Positions 1 through 6,928 of a DNA stretch of 25,699 bases are shown one piece after another. Numbering within the stretch: position 1 is the stretch's first letter; each line of letters opens with the position of its first letter. Origin of the DNA: a virus; IMG/VR virus record IMGVR_UViG_3300037189_026468, positions 1 through 25,699 of that record, one strand, 5' to 3'. The notes beneath the pieces were generated by a model. That model made no database searches and was not told where the DNA came from. It was given only the letters and a program-made list of their open reading frames with translations. The position numbers and the translations under genes were made by a program.

Positions 1-257
1 TCGCCAGTGAAGGTAATCGACGGGGTGCCGACTGCTCCAAGGGGATGAACTACAGGCAGGGTTGAAGTAGTTGCTGCGGTATCAACTGTTAGTCGCTGCG
101 TCCCATTAGTTGAGATAGCTAGCTGCCCCGAACCCGGAAAATAAATACCAGTCGTACTATTTGCGGAGTAGTTAATGCTGGGTGCTGCTGCACTGCCTGC
201 GCCAAATGAAACAGAAACTACACTGCCATCAAGAAGTTGTGCTTTTGTTTGCGACAC
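1..257 (-). CDS. Tail fibre protein, N-terminal part (cut by window edge)
   Basis: This is the first 85 codons of a gene that continues beyond position 1. No ATG lies in frame; an in-frame TAA stands just upstream, so GTG at 255-257 is the only good start (MSQTKAQLLDG...). The protein carries the phrase TTGIYFPGSGQLAISTNGTQ, the repeated beta-rich phrase of many phage tail fibres, also present in the fibre at 14854-16263 (PGIYSPGTDQVAISTNGT). That shared phrase makes the two genes paralogs at least in this domain. It follows the 263-430 gene by 5 bases, so it is the last visible gene of the minus-strand run starting at 1906. The role is inferred to be virion adsorption; the receptor-binding end is not in the window. 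Confidence 0.75.
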   Translation of the reverse strand, partial: MSQTKAQLLDGSVVSVSFGAGSAAAPSINYSANSTTGIYFPGSGQLAISTNGTQRLTVDTAATTSTLPVVHPLGAVGTPSITFTG

Positions 258-262
258 TGCTG

Positions 263-430
263 CTACTCGTTATTTTCTGATGTTTCTATTCTACATTGTT
301 GGTCAAAATTTGACCATGTTTTATCCCCAGGGATGGGTTCCATGCCGAAATCCCAATCGGAATAGGAGTCAGAATTACGCAATTTCTTGGCAAGTTCTGC
401 GATCCAGCTTTGGATGAGATGAGTCGGCAT
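263..430 (-). CDS. Small hypothetical protein (55 aa)
   Basis: I do not recognise this protein. It begins MPTHLIQSWIAELAKKL, a probable amphipathic helix, and ends acidic (IETSENNE). The middle has a Trp/Asp-rich stretch (SDWDFGMEPIPGD). Support for its being real comes from packing: its ATG lies 2 bases after the stop of the 433-900 gene, and its TAG lies 5 bases before the GTG of the tail fibre at 257, so it fills the gap exactly. There is no signal peptide or membrane segment. A small virion or assembly factor is possible from context only. Confidence 0.6.
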   Translation of the reverse strand: MPTHLIQSWIAELAKKLRNSDSYSDWDFGMEPIPGDKTWSNFDQQCRIETSENNE

Positions 431-432
431 GG

Positions 433-900
433 TTAGGCCGGAGGCAGTAAAGAATTGCGTAGTTGTTTAATTCTTCTTTCAAGTTCCCCAGGTTTAAGCC
501 TTGGGTAAGGTTTGGAGGCCGGATTTGCATTGAAATCTTGAATCCATTTATCGACGATTGGTGAATCTATGTCGGGAATCAGGTCAAAGGAGGGAAGGGA
601 GGCTTGCAGGTTACCGGGCGGTTGCTGCTGCTGTTTGTTCAGAAAATTATTAAGAAAATCTTTGGGTGGTTGTGTGATGGGGAGTGACAGTTTATCGATT
701 AAGTCCCGAGAGAAGGGTTGGCCGGGGCTGCCACCCACGCCGGGAGCTGGTGCGTTGGCAACATAACCACCAAGGTATGGGGGTACATCTGTACTAGAAC
801 CACCTGCGTAGCCGCCTTGAACACCGAAGGAGGGGATATCGGTCCCAGATTGGCCGAAGTAGTTATCTCCAGAAAATTGTTCGGCGTAATAGGAGGCCAT
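433..900 (-). CDS. Gly/Pro/Gln-rich hypothetical protein, probable virion component
   Basis: This 155-residue protein is low complexity in its first half, rich in Gly, Ser, Pro and Tyr (GGYAGGSSTDVPPYLGGYV). It then has a short helical stretch with PPKDFLNNFLNKQQQQ at about residues 78-93, and a basic C-terminus (ELERRIKQLRNSLLPP). FLNNF at residues 82-86 resembles the FLNQY motif found in three other minus-strand proteins of this window. There is no enzymatic motif, signal peptide or membrane helix. It lies between the 320-aa gene at 944-1906 and the small gene at 263-430, all co-directional and closely spaced, which suggests a virion or assembly role. No Shine-Dalgarno sequence is visible. 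Confidence 0.7.
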   Translation of the reverse strand: MASYYAEQFSGDNYFGQSGTDIPSFGVQGGYAGGSSTDVPPYLGGYVANAPAPGVGGSPGQPFSRDLIDKLSLPITQPPKDFLNNFLNKQQQQPPGNLQASLPSFDLIPDIDSPIVDKWIQDFNANPASKPYPRLKPGELERRIKQLRNSLLPPA

Positions 901-943
901 GTTACGTGCGCAGGTTAAGAAATGGTTAAATTATTTGAAATTG

Positions 944-1906
944 TTATTCGGGGCCGCCAAAGTAAACGGCGTAATCATTGCGGTTGTTAACCATATTTTT
1001 CTGCATGGCGGCATAATCACGGCCAGGGAAGTTGTAGCTGCCCCAATTTAAACCGGTTAGCTTCATGTTTTGCAGAAAATCCCCAGCACGCTGCAATGCG
1101 GTAGATGATTCTGTTCCCACCCCGGCTTGTTCTGCTGTTTTGAACTGTTGCTCTTGGGCCTCCGCTGCAGGGTTGAAGCTCGTGTCAAAACCGGAGACCG
1201 GGCTAGGACCGCCTGATGGTGCATAATACTGCCCACTTGCCATCGCAGCCCTGATTGCATCGTTGCTGGGACCGGCGGTAGGTGCGCCGCCACCGACACC
1301 CTTCCACAGTTCTTCCATTGACGGTACGTCACCACGTGCCTGCATCAGTGGGTTGAACGTACCAACGGCGCCACCGGGTTGAGCCATTTTGCTTCCGGCG
1401 TAGAAGTCTTTCCAGATGTCCATGCCTTGGTCACGGGCTTCTTGAGCGGCACCGGGGATGGGGCCTTTAGACGGATCGTAGCCTTGGAGGGCTTGACGGG
1501 CAAGGGTTGCTTGGTTGTTGTAGGCGTTGAGGCGTTGGCGATATTCGTCGGGGATACCGTCTTGACCTTGGACAATAGTGTTCGGGCTGACACCAGCGGG
1601 TCCGGCACCTGCAACGGGAGCTTGGCCACGGGTCGGTGCAGCCGGAGCTTGCCCCCGGATTGTGGGAATATAAGCGCCTGCATTGCCCCCACCCAGCCCC
1701 GTAGGCACACCTTCGGGATACTGCATGATCTGCCTTGCACTGGCGGGAAGATTACCAAAGTTTGGTCCACTACCTGCACGAGCCCTATAAAGAGCCCCTG
1801 TAGTGGGGTGATAGTCACTGACACCCTTTGGATTCGCTGGGGGCCCAAAAAAACGTGTAAATCCTCGTCCAAGCATATTTTCAAGTGTATAAGGATTGCC
1901 GGCCAC
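944..1906 (-). CDS. Hypothetical structural-type protein (320 aa)
   Basis: The start is GTG at 1904-1906 (MAGNPYTLENMLGRG); there is no nearby in-frame ATG. The protein is Gly/Ala/Pro-rich, with a central segment that is nearly repeated (RGQAPAAP, RGQAPVAG, about residues 84-103). A helical patch follows at about 120-165 (EYRQRLNAYNNQATLARQAL). The C-terminus is aromatic and Asn-rich (NMVNNRNDYAVYFGG). No catalytic motif, signal peptide or membrane span is seen. Composition and the head position in a minus-strand run of virion-like genes suggest an internal virion or tail-associated protein, but I do not recognise the family. It is divergent from the gene at 1947, with about 40 bases between the starts. 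Confidence 0.7.
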   Translation of the reverse strand: MAGNPYTLENMLGRGFTRFFGPPANPKGVSDYHPTTGALYRARAGSGPNFGNLPASARQIMQYPEGVPTGLGGGNAGAYIPTIRGQAPAAPTRGQAPVAGAGPAGVSPNTIVQGQDGIPDEYRQRLNAYNNQATLARQALQGYDPSKGPIPGAAQEARDQGMDIWKDFYAGSKMAQPGGAVGTFNPLMQARGDVPSMEELWKGVGGGAPTAGPSNDAIRAAMASGQYYAPSGGPSPVSGFDTSFNPAAEAQEQQFKTAEQAGVGTESSTALQRAGDFLQNMKLTGLNWGSYNFPGRDYAAMQKNMVNNRNDYAVYFGGPE

Positions 1907-1946
1907 GATTTTAACTTTACCTTTTCCTATAATTGTATCACCGGCA

Positions 1947-2180
1947 ATGATTACAACCGCTGTGGAACTGATCTCTACTTTGAAAAACGGGACAACGATA
2001 GAACAATACGTAGATGGTGGTGGGCATTTGACCTACCGGATCTGCACGCCAAGTCAAGCGATCTGCCGGTTGACGGACGTACACCATTGCGCAACCTCGT
2101 ATGCGGAGACGTTTGACCAGATGGCACTGAAACCCGGAACAGCCAAAACCGAGGGCAAAAGCGGGGTAGAAGAGGGCTGA
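1947..2180 (+). CDS. Small hypothetical protein (77 aa)
   Basis: I chose the ATG at 1947 (MITTAVELISTLKNGTT). An ATG at 1896 is in frame but would overlap the start of the divergent gene and adds a hydrophobic, non-signal-like extension. The protein reads as an ordinary globular sequence (TIEQYVDGGGHLTYRI, then three cysteines) with a Lys/Glu-rich tail. A TATAAT at 1929-1934 precedes it, but no good -35 is seen and the leader would be only a few bases. It is followed by the repeat-rich non-coding region. The function is unknown. Minus-strand reading frames over the same bases look like shadows. Confidence 0.45.
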   Translation: MITTAVELISTLKNGTTIEQYVDGGGHLTYRICTPSQAICRLTDVHHCATSYAETFDQMALKPGTAKTEGKSGVEEG

Positions 2181-2510
2181 AAGGGGCAATTGACACACAA
2201 ATAACTCCCCTAACTCCCCTGAAAAACGGTCAAAATCGTTAGGGGTGCAGGGGTCTTGCATGGGCTAGGGCAGCAAAACGCTGTCAGGGGCGAGGTTTTG
2301 AAGTTACTGATAGTGAGTTGATGGTTTGGGGTCATTTTGTTTCCCCGTGTAGCGGTTAGGGGTGGAACACTGTGTGTCATATTTGTGTGTCAGTTGGGGG
2401 CCGGAAAAATTTACACACAAATGTTACACACACTGTTCCACCCCTAGCTGCTTCTATAAGAAATAAAAGGAAGGGTATCCAGAAATTTAATATCAGTAAA
2501 TTCAAACCCG
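2181..2510. other. Non-coding region with nested direct and inverted repeats
   Basis: No convincing gene lies here. Two words recur. ACACACAAAT or its complement is at 2193-2202, 2381-2390 and 2413-2422. TAGGGG or its complement is at 2207-2212 (CCCCTA), 2240-2245, 2357-2362 and 2441-2446. CCCCTAAC at 2207-2214 and GTTAGGGG at 2238-2245 form an 8-bp inverted pair. The right part contains the 34-bp inverted repeat listed separately. Possible roles are an origin-like region, an end of a mobile segment, or a structured leader. The sequence alone does not choose between them. Confidence 0.6.
2357..2446. repeat. 34-bp imperfect inverted repeat with 22-base loop
   Basis: The left arm 2357-2390 begins TAGGGGTGGAACA and ends ATTTGTGTGT. 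The right arm 2413-2446 is its reverse complement at 31 of 34 positions; the mismatches are at arm positions 14, 22 and 24. The loop is 2391-2412. The stem has no following T-run, so a simple intrinsic terminator is unlikely. It lies between the small gene at 1947-2180 and the promoter and start of the HNH-like gene at 2567. Confidence 0.85.
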
Positions 2511-2539
2511 TTGACACAACTTGCTTTTTGCCCTACGCT
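2511..2539 (+). promoter_or_regulatory. Sigma70-type promoter candidate for the 2567 gene
   Basis: TTGACA at 2511-2516, a 17-base spacer, then TACGCT at 2534-2539. The -35 is perfect; the -10 keeps T1, A2 and T6. Expected initiation near 2546 leaves about 20 bases before the ATG at 2567, which supports that start over an upstream GTG at 2372. Confidence 0.45.
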
Positions 2540-2566
2540 ACCCATATCCCATACCAACCCCTAGCG

Positions 2567-3103
2567 ATGCGTTTAGTTGGTGATACCTACGCAACCGATT
2601 TTTGGTCGGTTTTTCTTCTCTCCGGTCTCACCAGGAAAGACGCTCTCTACGTTGCCGAAGCCATGGCCCACTTCCAAACGGTGGCGGCCCCCGGTCAGTG
2701 CTGGTGCGTCAAATCCCGTAAGCACTTAGTCCTCAAGGGTTTTGAGGGCGGCGGTAATCGTTTGGTTCCCTACTACAAGGGCAAGAATGCTCGCTTCCTT
2801 GTCCTTGCGCTAATCAACCAATTCGCCACCGCAGAGGCACCTGTAGCCGTCCGCAAGGCCGCCTGTAAGTCCCAGTGGTGCATCAACCCTGAGCACTATT
2901 ACTTCGGCACCAGGAGTGATGTGAAGCTCGAAGACAACAAAAGGAAGGGCGGTAACCTAAGCCCAGAGTTGATAGCGGAGATTCGGCAGCTGAAAGCCGA
3001 GGACCCACGGAAATGGACAGCTGCTGCTCTTGCTCGGCACTACAACATGCGCTACCATGTGGTTCGCAGGATTTGCTTGGGGGAGACCTTCGGTGGAAAT
3101 TGA
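2567..3103 (+). CDS. HNH-type homing endonuclease-like protein, first His missing
   Basis: The protein has 178 residues from the ATG at 2567. The frame is open back to 2372, but that extension runs through the inverted repeat and the promoter. Residues 43-115 follow the layout of phage HNH proteins of the CW...C-x4-C-x-NP-x-H type: GQCWC near 43-47, then C100, C105, N107, P108 and H110 in CINPEHYYFGT. The His normally placed a few residues before the first Cys is absent; AVRKAAC stands there, and the usual AHR motif reads NARF. Residues 131-175 look like a helix-turn-helix tail (LSPELIAEIRQLK...AALARHYNM). It therefore probably binds DNA, while cleavage is doubtful. Its stop overlaps the start of the next HNH gene. 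Confidence 0.65.
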   Translation: MRLVGDTYATDFWSVFLLSGLTRKDALYVAEAMAHFQTVAAPGQCWCVKSRKHLVLKGFEGGGNRLVPYYKGKNARFLVLALINQFATAEAPVAVRKAACKSQWCINPEHYYFGTRSDVKLEDNKRKGGNLSPELIAEIRQLKAEDPRKWTAAALARHYNMRYHVVRRICLGETFGGN

Positions 3104-3683
3104 AAATTCAAGCGTTTTGCAACAAAACTTAACCAAAATTCGTGGGAAATTTAGGGAGGAGCTAGGCAAGCATCAGCAACTACAGCTGGATTCCGTAAAG
3201 ACGACCTGCCCTTGGCACAAAGAAGGTAGCGTAGGTCACATTGGTAACTTTGGACGGATGCATGAATGTCTGGATTGCGTTGAGGAAATCAAGGTCGGGA
3301 GATGTGAACTAAATGTTAAGAACTTTAAGCTGAAAGATTACTGGATTATCAAAGCTTTTTGGGAAAAAGTTGATATTAAAGGACCAAATGATTGCTGGCT
3401 TTGGAAGGGCGCCACGCGAAAAAATGAAACAGAAACCATCGCATATTTTCCCTCTCCATTTCACAGTACAAAAAGTCAATCAGCTGCTAGGGTGGCTTTT
3501 TGGGTTACGCGGGGCTACACGGGTAAGCTACGGATTGCCCACCAAGAAGGCTGTCCTGCGCTATGCTGTAACCCGTCGCATCTGAAGGTGTTTGGGATTA
3601 AACCTGAACCCCCCAACACAAAAATCACTACAATAGATCTAAGTTATGGCAACATCTTTCAAACCCACAGCAAAACGCTCTGA
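3093..3683 (+). CDS. HNH endonuclease with N-terminal zinc-binding segment
   Basis: I chose the GTG at 3093 (MEIENSSVLQQNL), which overlaps the end of the preceding gene by 11 bases; no ATG fits better. Residues 39-62 contain C-x2-H and C-x2-C (C39, H42, C59, C62), a likely zinc-binding ribbon. The endonuclease domain at about 98-166 has NDCWLWKG, then RIAHQEGCPALCCNPSHL with H150, C154, C159, N160 and H163, the full H...N...H set. The AHR element upstream reads AAR. Family knowledge points to a free-standing homing or nicking endonuclease acting on phage DNA. Its C-terminus overlaps the next gene by 38 bases. Confidence 0.7.
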   Translation: MEIENSSVLQQNLTKIRGKFREELGKHQQLQLDSVKTTCPWHKEGSVGHIGNFGRMHECLDCVEEIKVGRCELNVKNFKLKDYWIIKAFWEKVDIKGPNDCWLWKGATRKNETETIAYFPSPFHSTKSQSAARVAFWVTRGYTGKLRIAHQEGCPALCCNPSHLKVFGIKPEPPNTKITTIDLSYGNIFQTHSKTL

Positions 3684-3939
3684 AACACTGGCTACGGCAT
3701 ATCACGTGCCCAATCCACGTTATTTTGCGTGGGTGTCCATCGGTGCGGAAGTAATCTATTCGGAACCGTATAACACCAGGGAAGAAGCGGATAACGAACG
3801 CCGCTGCATTGAAAAGCGCCTTAGCTACGAATTGATTGAAACAATGGAAGGCGAAGGCTGCTATCCCGAGCGTGCTAAACTTATGGAAGAGCGCTATCAA
3901 GCCAGCGGTCGAACCAACGGGCTGTATTCAAACTTGTGA
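3646..3939 (+). CDS. Hypothetical protein (97 aa)
   Basis: I do not recognise the family. The sequence is soluble and charged. Its middle is predicted beta-rich (RYFAWVSIGAEVIYSEPYN), followed by a long helix with many acidic and basic residues (TREEADNERRCIEKRLSYELIETMEG). The ATG at 3646 lies inside the 3' end of the HNH gene, overlapping by 38 bases, which fits the compact plus-strand run. The minus-strand frame over the same bases is low complexity and is taken as a shadow. The function is unknown. Confidence 0.6.
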   Translation: MATSFKPTAKRSETLATAYHVPNPRYFAWVSIGAEVIYSEPYNTREEADNERRCIEKRLSYELIETMEGEGCYPERAKLMEERYQASGRTNGLYSNL

Positions 3940-3999
3940 TAAAATTGTGGGACAGCGGAGTTCGCGCTCCCTGCCCCTGGCAACCTCACAACAGGTCAC

Positions 4000-4548
4000 A
4001 TGACTAAATTAGCATACAAGCCGCTCCCTCCGCTGGAGCTGCTTCAAGAACTTTTTGTAATTTCTATTGACTCGCCAAGTGGTCTGCGGTGGAAGTCCCC
4101 TAGAGCAAATCGCATCAAGGTTAACGACGTTGTAGGAACAAAAAAATTAGGTGGATACTGGCATGTAAGTATAAAAACAGATAAACCAAGGATATACAGA
4201 ACGCATAGAATTGTGTACTTTTTGCAAACAAAACAAGACCCAGGTTTATATCAAGTAGATCACGTCAACGGAACAGGTGACCCATTGGAACTTCGGTTGG
4301 CTACACCTGGAGAAAACCTAGCAAACAGTAAAAAAACACAATGTTACGGCGGCAAAAAGTGCAGCAGCATTTATAAGGGGGTTGGTTGGAATAAAAAAGA
4401 TTTCAAATGGCATGCAAAAATAATGTTTCAAGGCAAAAAAATTTTTCTTGGTTGCTTTGTTAACGAGATAGAAGCCGCAAAAGCCTATAACAAAGCTGCC
4501 TTAGAATACTTTGGTGAGTTCGCTAGAATTAATCAACTAGAAGAATAA
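4000..4548 (+). CDS. HNH homing endonuclease with C-terminal AP2 domain
   Basis: The protein has 182 residues. The N-terminal 20 residues are a linker or helix. Residues about 21-112 form an HNH_3-type nuclease domain: THRIVYFL with H69, QVDHVNGTGD with D87, H88 and N90, then ATPGENLANSKK. Residues about 122-177 form an AP2 DNA-binding domain (IYKGVGWNKK, FKWHAKI, FLGCFVNEIEAAKAYNKAA, EYFGEFARIN). HNH-AP2 fusions are a well-known class of phage and cyanobacterial homing endonucleases. It starts 60 bases after the preceding gene and is followed 4 bases later by the PPC-like gene. The base composition is more A-rich than the flanking virion genes, consistent with separate acquisition. Confidence 0.9.
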   Translation: MTKLAYKPLPPLELLQELFVISIDSPSGLRWKSPRANRIKVNDVVGTKKLGGYWHVSIKTDKPRIYRTHRIVYFLQTKQDPGLYQVDHVNGTGDPLELRLATPGENLANSKKTQCYGGKKCSSIYKGVGWNKKDFKWHAKIMFQGKKIFLGCFVNEIEAAKAYNKAALEYFGEFARINQLEE

Positions 4549-4552
4549 AAAA

Positions 4553-5224
4553 ATGACCAGATTTCTTGCTACCCTCCCGGAGAATTTTGGATTTTTTAAT
4601 CTTGGAACTGTTGAAAGCTATCCTGTTGGTGGCTCAGGGCCAACGGCTTATGGCTCTACTGGCATTTTTGGTTCAACACCATTGCCACCAAGGCCGGGTG
4701 ATAACTTAAACTCTGCAATTGATATTGGTAGTTTTGATAACGTTTACCGTAGCATTAATATAAAAAATACGCATGGCGGCAACAGCCGAATCCAAACCAC
4801 CTTCTATACATTTACACTAAATCGTTCCAGATCCGTACAATTTGTACAGGATTATAGCGAATTTGCATACACATCTAATACAAATCGAAATACTTTACTA
4901 TCCATTTATGTTGTTGAAGGCGGAAACCATCGCAGGGAGTTGCCAATTAATGATAATGGTTTTGTGTGCAATCAGGCCAGCCTTAATTATGACGAAGGAG
5001 ATGACACTCCATTAAGTGATTACAATACTACTCAATTAAATCCAGGTACATATATATTTTTGATCACAAACGATATTCGCTACCTGGAAACAACATACAG
5101 CATCACAATGCAAACATCAATTACCGATTGGCGGTATGTTACGGAAGGGGTTATCGATCGATTGGATTTTGATGCAGTCACCGGGCCGGTCACCGCATCC
5201 CTTGATTTTGGTACCGTGAGATAA
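4553..5224 (+). CDS. Secreted-type beta protein resembling PPC domains
   Basis: The protein has 223 residues. An N-terminal Gly/Pro-rich segment (about 1-48) precedes a beta-rich domain at about 50-190. Its order resembles bacterial pre-peptidase C-terminal (PPC) domains, common in cyanobacteria: GDNLNSAIDIG, then YTFTLNRSRSVQF, then LLSIYVV, then LNPGTYIFLITN and YSITMQ. No signal peptide is evident. The C-terminus (VTASLDFG) resembles cyanobacterial extracellular proteins. It follows the AP2-HNH gene by 4 bases, so the pair is probably co-transcribed. It may be a virion surface or host-derived binding protein; the function is unproven. Confidence 0.55.
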   Translation: MTRFLATLPENFGFFNLGTVESYPVGGSGPTAYGSTGIFGSTPLPPRPGDNLNSAIDIGSFDNVYRSINIKNTHGGNSRIQTTFYTFTLNRSRSVQFVQDYSEFAYTSNTNRNTLLSIYVVEGGNHRRELPINDNGFVCNQASLNYDEGDDTPLSDYNTTQLNPGTYIFLITNDIRYLETTYSITMQTSITDWRYVTEGVIDRLDFDAVTGPVTASLDFGTVR

Positions 5225-5263
5225 AACCCTACCTGCTAGGCTGTCATCAGCCGTTCACTTCCC

Positions 5264-5458
5264 ATGGAACACATTTCCTTGGACCAATTTGAAGAGTATT
5301 TTGACGAGATTATTGCTCGCGTAGTTGATGACAAAGTGCATTATCAAATCACTACAGACGAAGGCCTATCCGTAGTCCTATTACCTATTGAATCGTATGA
5401 CGTATTAAAAGAAACCTATAACTGCACCTTTGATCTTACCGATGAAAACTTTTGTTAA
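5264..5458 (+). CDS. Phd/YefM-like antitoxin, no toxin beside it
   Basis: The protein has 64 residues. The sequence follows the Phd/YefM fold order: a first helix (SLDQFEEYFDEIIARVVDD), a strand ending in YQITTDEG, a strand VVLLPIESY and a helix YDVLKETYN. In that family this N-terminal part binds DNA and represses its own operon, and the C-terminal tail neutralises a toxin. Here the tail is only about 14 acidic residues. No RelE- or Doc-like gene is adjacent; the downstream gene is convergent. It may act as a decoy antitoxin or as a small repressor. The family call is by pattern only. Confidence 0.5.
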   Translation: MEHISLDQFEEYFDEIIARVVDDKVHYQITTDEGLSVVLLPIESYDVLKETYNCTFDLTDENFC

Positions 5459-5461
5459 AAG

Positions 5462-5881
5462 TTACCCTGTTTTTTGCGAATCTTTAATTTCTTGCGCGGT
5501 CTGACCATACACCCAAGATGGGGGCACGTAATCAGGAGTCCCTGCACTGCGCGGGGGACCAGCGGCAGCACGATCTTTTGCTTTTTGCAACAAATCTGCT
5601 GAGACCTGTTTCAGTGAAGCAGAAGCCGCTCGGGGTAAGCTACTGGCGTAAGCTGCTGCAGACCGGGCTTCAGTCTCCAGTTGGCGCTGGCCAATTTGCT
5701 CAGGGGTTCCGCCTATGACATTTGATTCTGCAATAGCGGCTTGCGTTTGATCATACAAACGCTTTCCGTAATCCGCCAAAGCAATGTAGGCCTCTTTAGG
5801 GTTTTTATTTTGATAAACCGTTGGAGGGGGTGGCGGTGGGCTCATCACAATTGTTGGGGGGCTCGGAGAACTACCACCCAT
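5462..5881 (-). CDS. Pro-rich hypothetical protein, probable virion component
   Basis: The protein has 139 residues, beginning MGGSSPSPPTIVMSPPPPPP, a disordered Pro-rich leader. A long predicted helix rich in Ala, Gln and Leu follows (about residues 28-105: KEAYIALADYGKRLYDQTQAA; ETEARSAAAYASSLPRAASA), then a Pro-rich tail. This layout, disordered head plus alanine-rich helix, is common in phage internal or neck proteins, but I do not recognise the family. It is convergent with the antitoxin-like gene (3 bases between stops) and divergent from the 5941 gene. Confidence 0.6.
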   Translation of the reverse strand: MGGSSPSPPTIVMSPPPPPPTVYQNKNPKEAYIALADYGKRLYDQTQAAIAESNVIGGTPEQIGQRQLETEARSAAAYASSLPRAASASLKQVSADLLQKAKDRAAAGPPRSAGTPDYVPPSWVYGQTAQEIKDSQKTG

Positions 5882-5893
5882 GATGCTTACCTC

Positions 5894-5922
5894 TTGACAT
5901 GCACTTCTATGCTGATTCTATC
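5894..5922 (+). promoter_or_regulatory. Promoter candidate upstream of the 5941 run
   Basis: A perfect TTGACA lies at 5894-5899, and TCTATC follows after 17 bases at 5917-5922. The -10 is weak. If used, transcription would begin near 5929, which favours the ATG at 5941 over the one at 5899, which overlaps the -35 itself. Confidence 0.3.
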
Positions 5923-5940
5923 CGAAACAAACCCGTACAA

Positions 5941-6276
5941 ATGTTGAATGCCAATCACACCAGGGGGGAACAAAACCAAAACCAAAAGAAGTTCGGCCCA
6001 AGTCAAAGACTTTTTCATAGCAGCAGTCCGTTTAAGCAGGAGTTTAGCGCACTTTTGGAATCATTGTCCACCAAGGCGTTGGAATACCTTATGACCAACC
6101 AACAAAAAAACATGGCCAAGGCCTTATGGGAGGCTTGCAATTACGGCAATAGACCAAAGCCAGAGAATTTCAAGGACATGGAACCATTAAGGGATTACCA
6201 AATCTGGGTCCTCACCATAGAGCATGAACAACAATGGGCGGCCAAAGCCCTTTCCAAAACGCAGAAAAATTGTTAA
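5941..6276 (+). CDS. Hypothetical protein (111 aa)
   Basis: I chose the ATG at 5941 (MLNANHTRGEQNQ); an in-frame ATG at 5899 lies on a TTGACA box. The N-terminal 30 residues are polar and probably disordered. The rest is predicted helical (KQEFSALLESLSTKALEYLM; AKALWEACNYGNR; YQIWVLTIEHEQQWAAKALSK). No motif is recognised. It is the first gene of a four-gene plus-strand run reaching 7958 and overlaps the next gene by 53 bases. The function is unknown. Confidence 0.6.
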   Translation: MLNANHTRGEQNQNQKKFGPSQRLFHSSSPFKQEFSALLESLSTKALEYLMTNQQKNMAKALWEACNYGNRPKPENFKDMEPLRDYQIWVLTIEHEQQWAAKALSKTQKNC

Positions 6277-6928
6277 GCTACTGTCACAAAGCAATTTTTC
6301 CGTGATTGACCTACTGTCAGATGAAGAGGATTCCCTAGATGGTCTTGATCTTTTGGACGAACCTGATCCACAACGGCATCAATATCTTAGTTATAGATTC
6401 AATAAGCTGGATATTGACGAGGTTACGGTAGAAAACTATGAGGAGAAACTCGTATCGTCCTTGGCTCAACAAGTCGAAATGTTTATCCCGCCGTCAGGCA
6501 GTTTTGAGGATTTTGATTTACGTCGTTACTTGGAGCTGGTAAAAACTTACGAAACCAGCAGCAATGACCTTGTTCTGGGCCTCTCATTGGCAGATCAAAT
6601 ACGAATTACTTTCAGCGATATGAAACCAGCCACCATTTGTGAACGGTTTCCCGATATTGACCTGGCAACAAAACGCCGTTACAGGTGCGTAGCTGAATAT
6701 TTACTGCGGCAAAATGAAATCATGAAGTTACGCGATGAAAACGGGAAGCTAATCAAAAAAATTGGAAACATGCAGAAAATGGTTGTTATCTATCAACCAT
6801 TGCCAAGAATTCGTGAAACGTTGAAACGTTCTGGTCTGGGGCATTTTGTCAAATTTACGCGAGAGGAGTTGGAACAGCAACGCGCCCTTGCTATGATGTC
6901 GCCAGTTGGGAGCCAAACCCTTGGATAA
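6224..6928 (+). CDS. Hypothetical protein with acidic N-terminus and coiled coil (234 aa)
   Basis: The ATG at 6224 gives a basic head (KPFPKRRKIVKLL), then a very acidic stretch (SDEEDSLDGLDLLDEPD, about residues 32-48). A mixed domain follows, in which residues about 129-165 (DMKPATICERFPDIDLATKRRYRCVAEYLL) could form a helix-turn-helix. A coiled-coil-like segment (LRDENGKLIKKIGNMQKM) and a charged tail end the protein. It overlaps both neighbours (53 and 23 bases), so translation is probably coupled. I do not recognise the family; a phage regulatory or DNA-associated protein is one guess. Confidence 0.6.
   Translation: MNNNGRPKPFPKRRKIVKLLSQSNFSVIDLLSDEEDSLDGLDLLDEPDPQRHQYLSYRFNKLDIDEVTVENYEEKLVSSLAQQVEMFIPPSGSFEDFDLRRYLELVKTYETSSNDLVLGLSLADQIRITFSDMKPATICERFPDIDLATKRRYRCVAEYLLRQNEIMKLRDENGKLIKKIGNMQKMVVIYQPLPRIRETLKRSGLGHFVKFTREELEQQRALAMMSPVGSQTLG

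Noticed and set aside
300-316. Palindrome TGGTCAAA-A-TTTGACCA that looks like an operator
   Set aside because: It lies inside the coding sequence of the 263-430 gene and has no relation to a start or promoter.
1345-2116. Long open frames on both strands over the 944-1906 gene (179 aa minus, 245 aa plus)
   Set aside because: They are low complexity or Ser/Pro-rich with no motif, and they overlap a well-packed Gly/Ala/Pro-rich gene whose composition produces shadow frames.
2372-2566. Upstream GTG start for the first HNH-like gene
   Set aside because: It would make the protein begin inside the 34-bp inverted repeat, and a promoter lies between it and the ATG at 2567.
5239-5252. GGCTG/CAGCC hairpin before the antitoxin-like gene
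   Set aside because: A 5-bp stem without a T-run is expected by chance; there is no support for a regulatory role.
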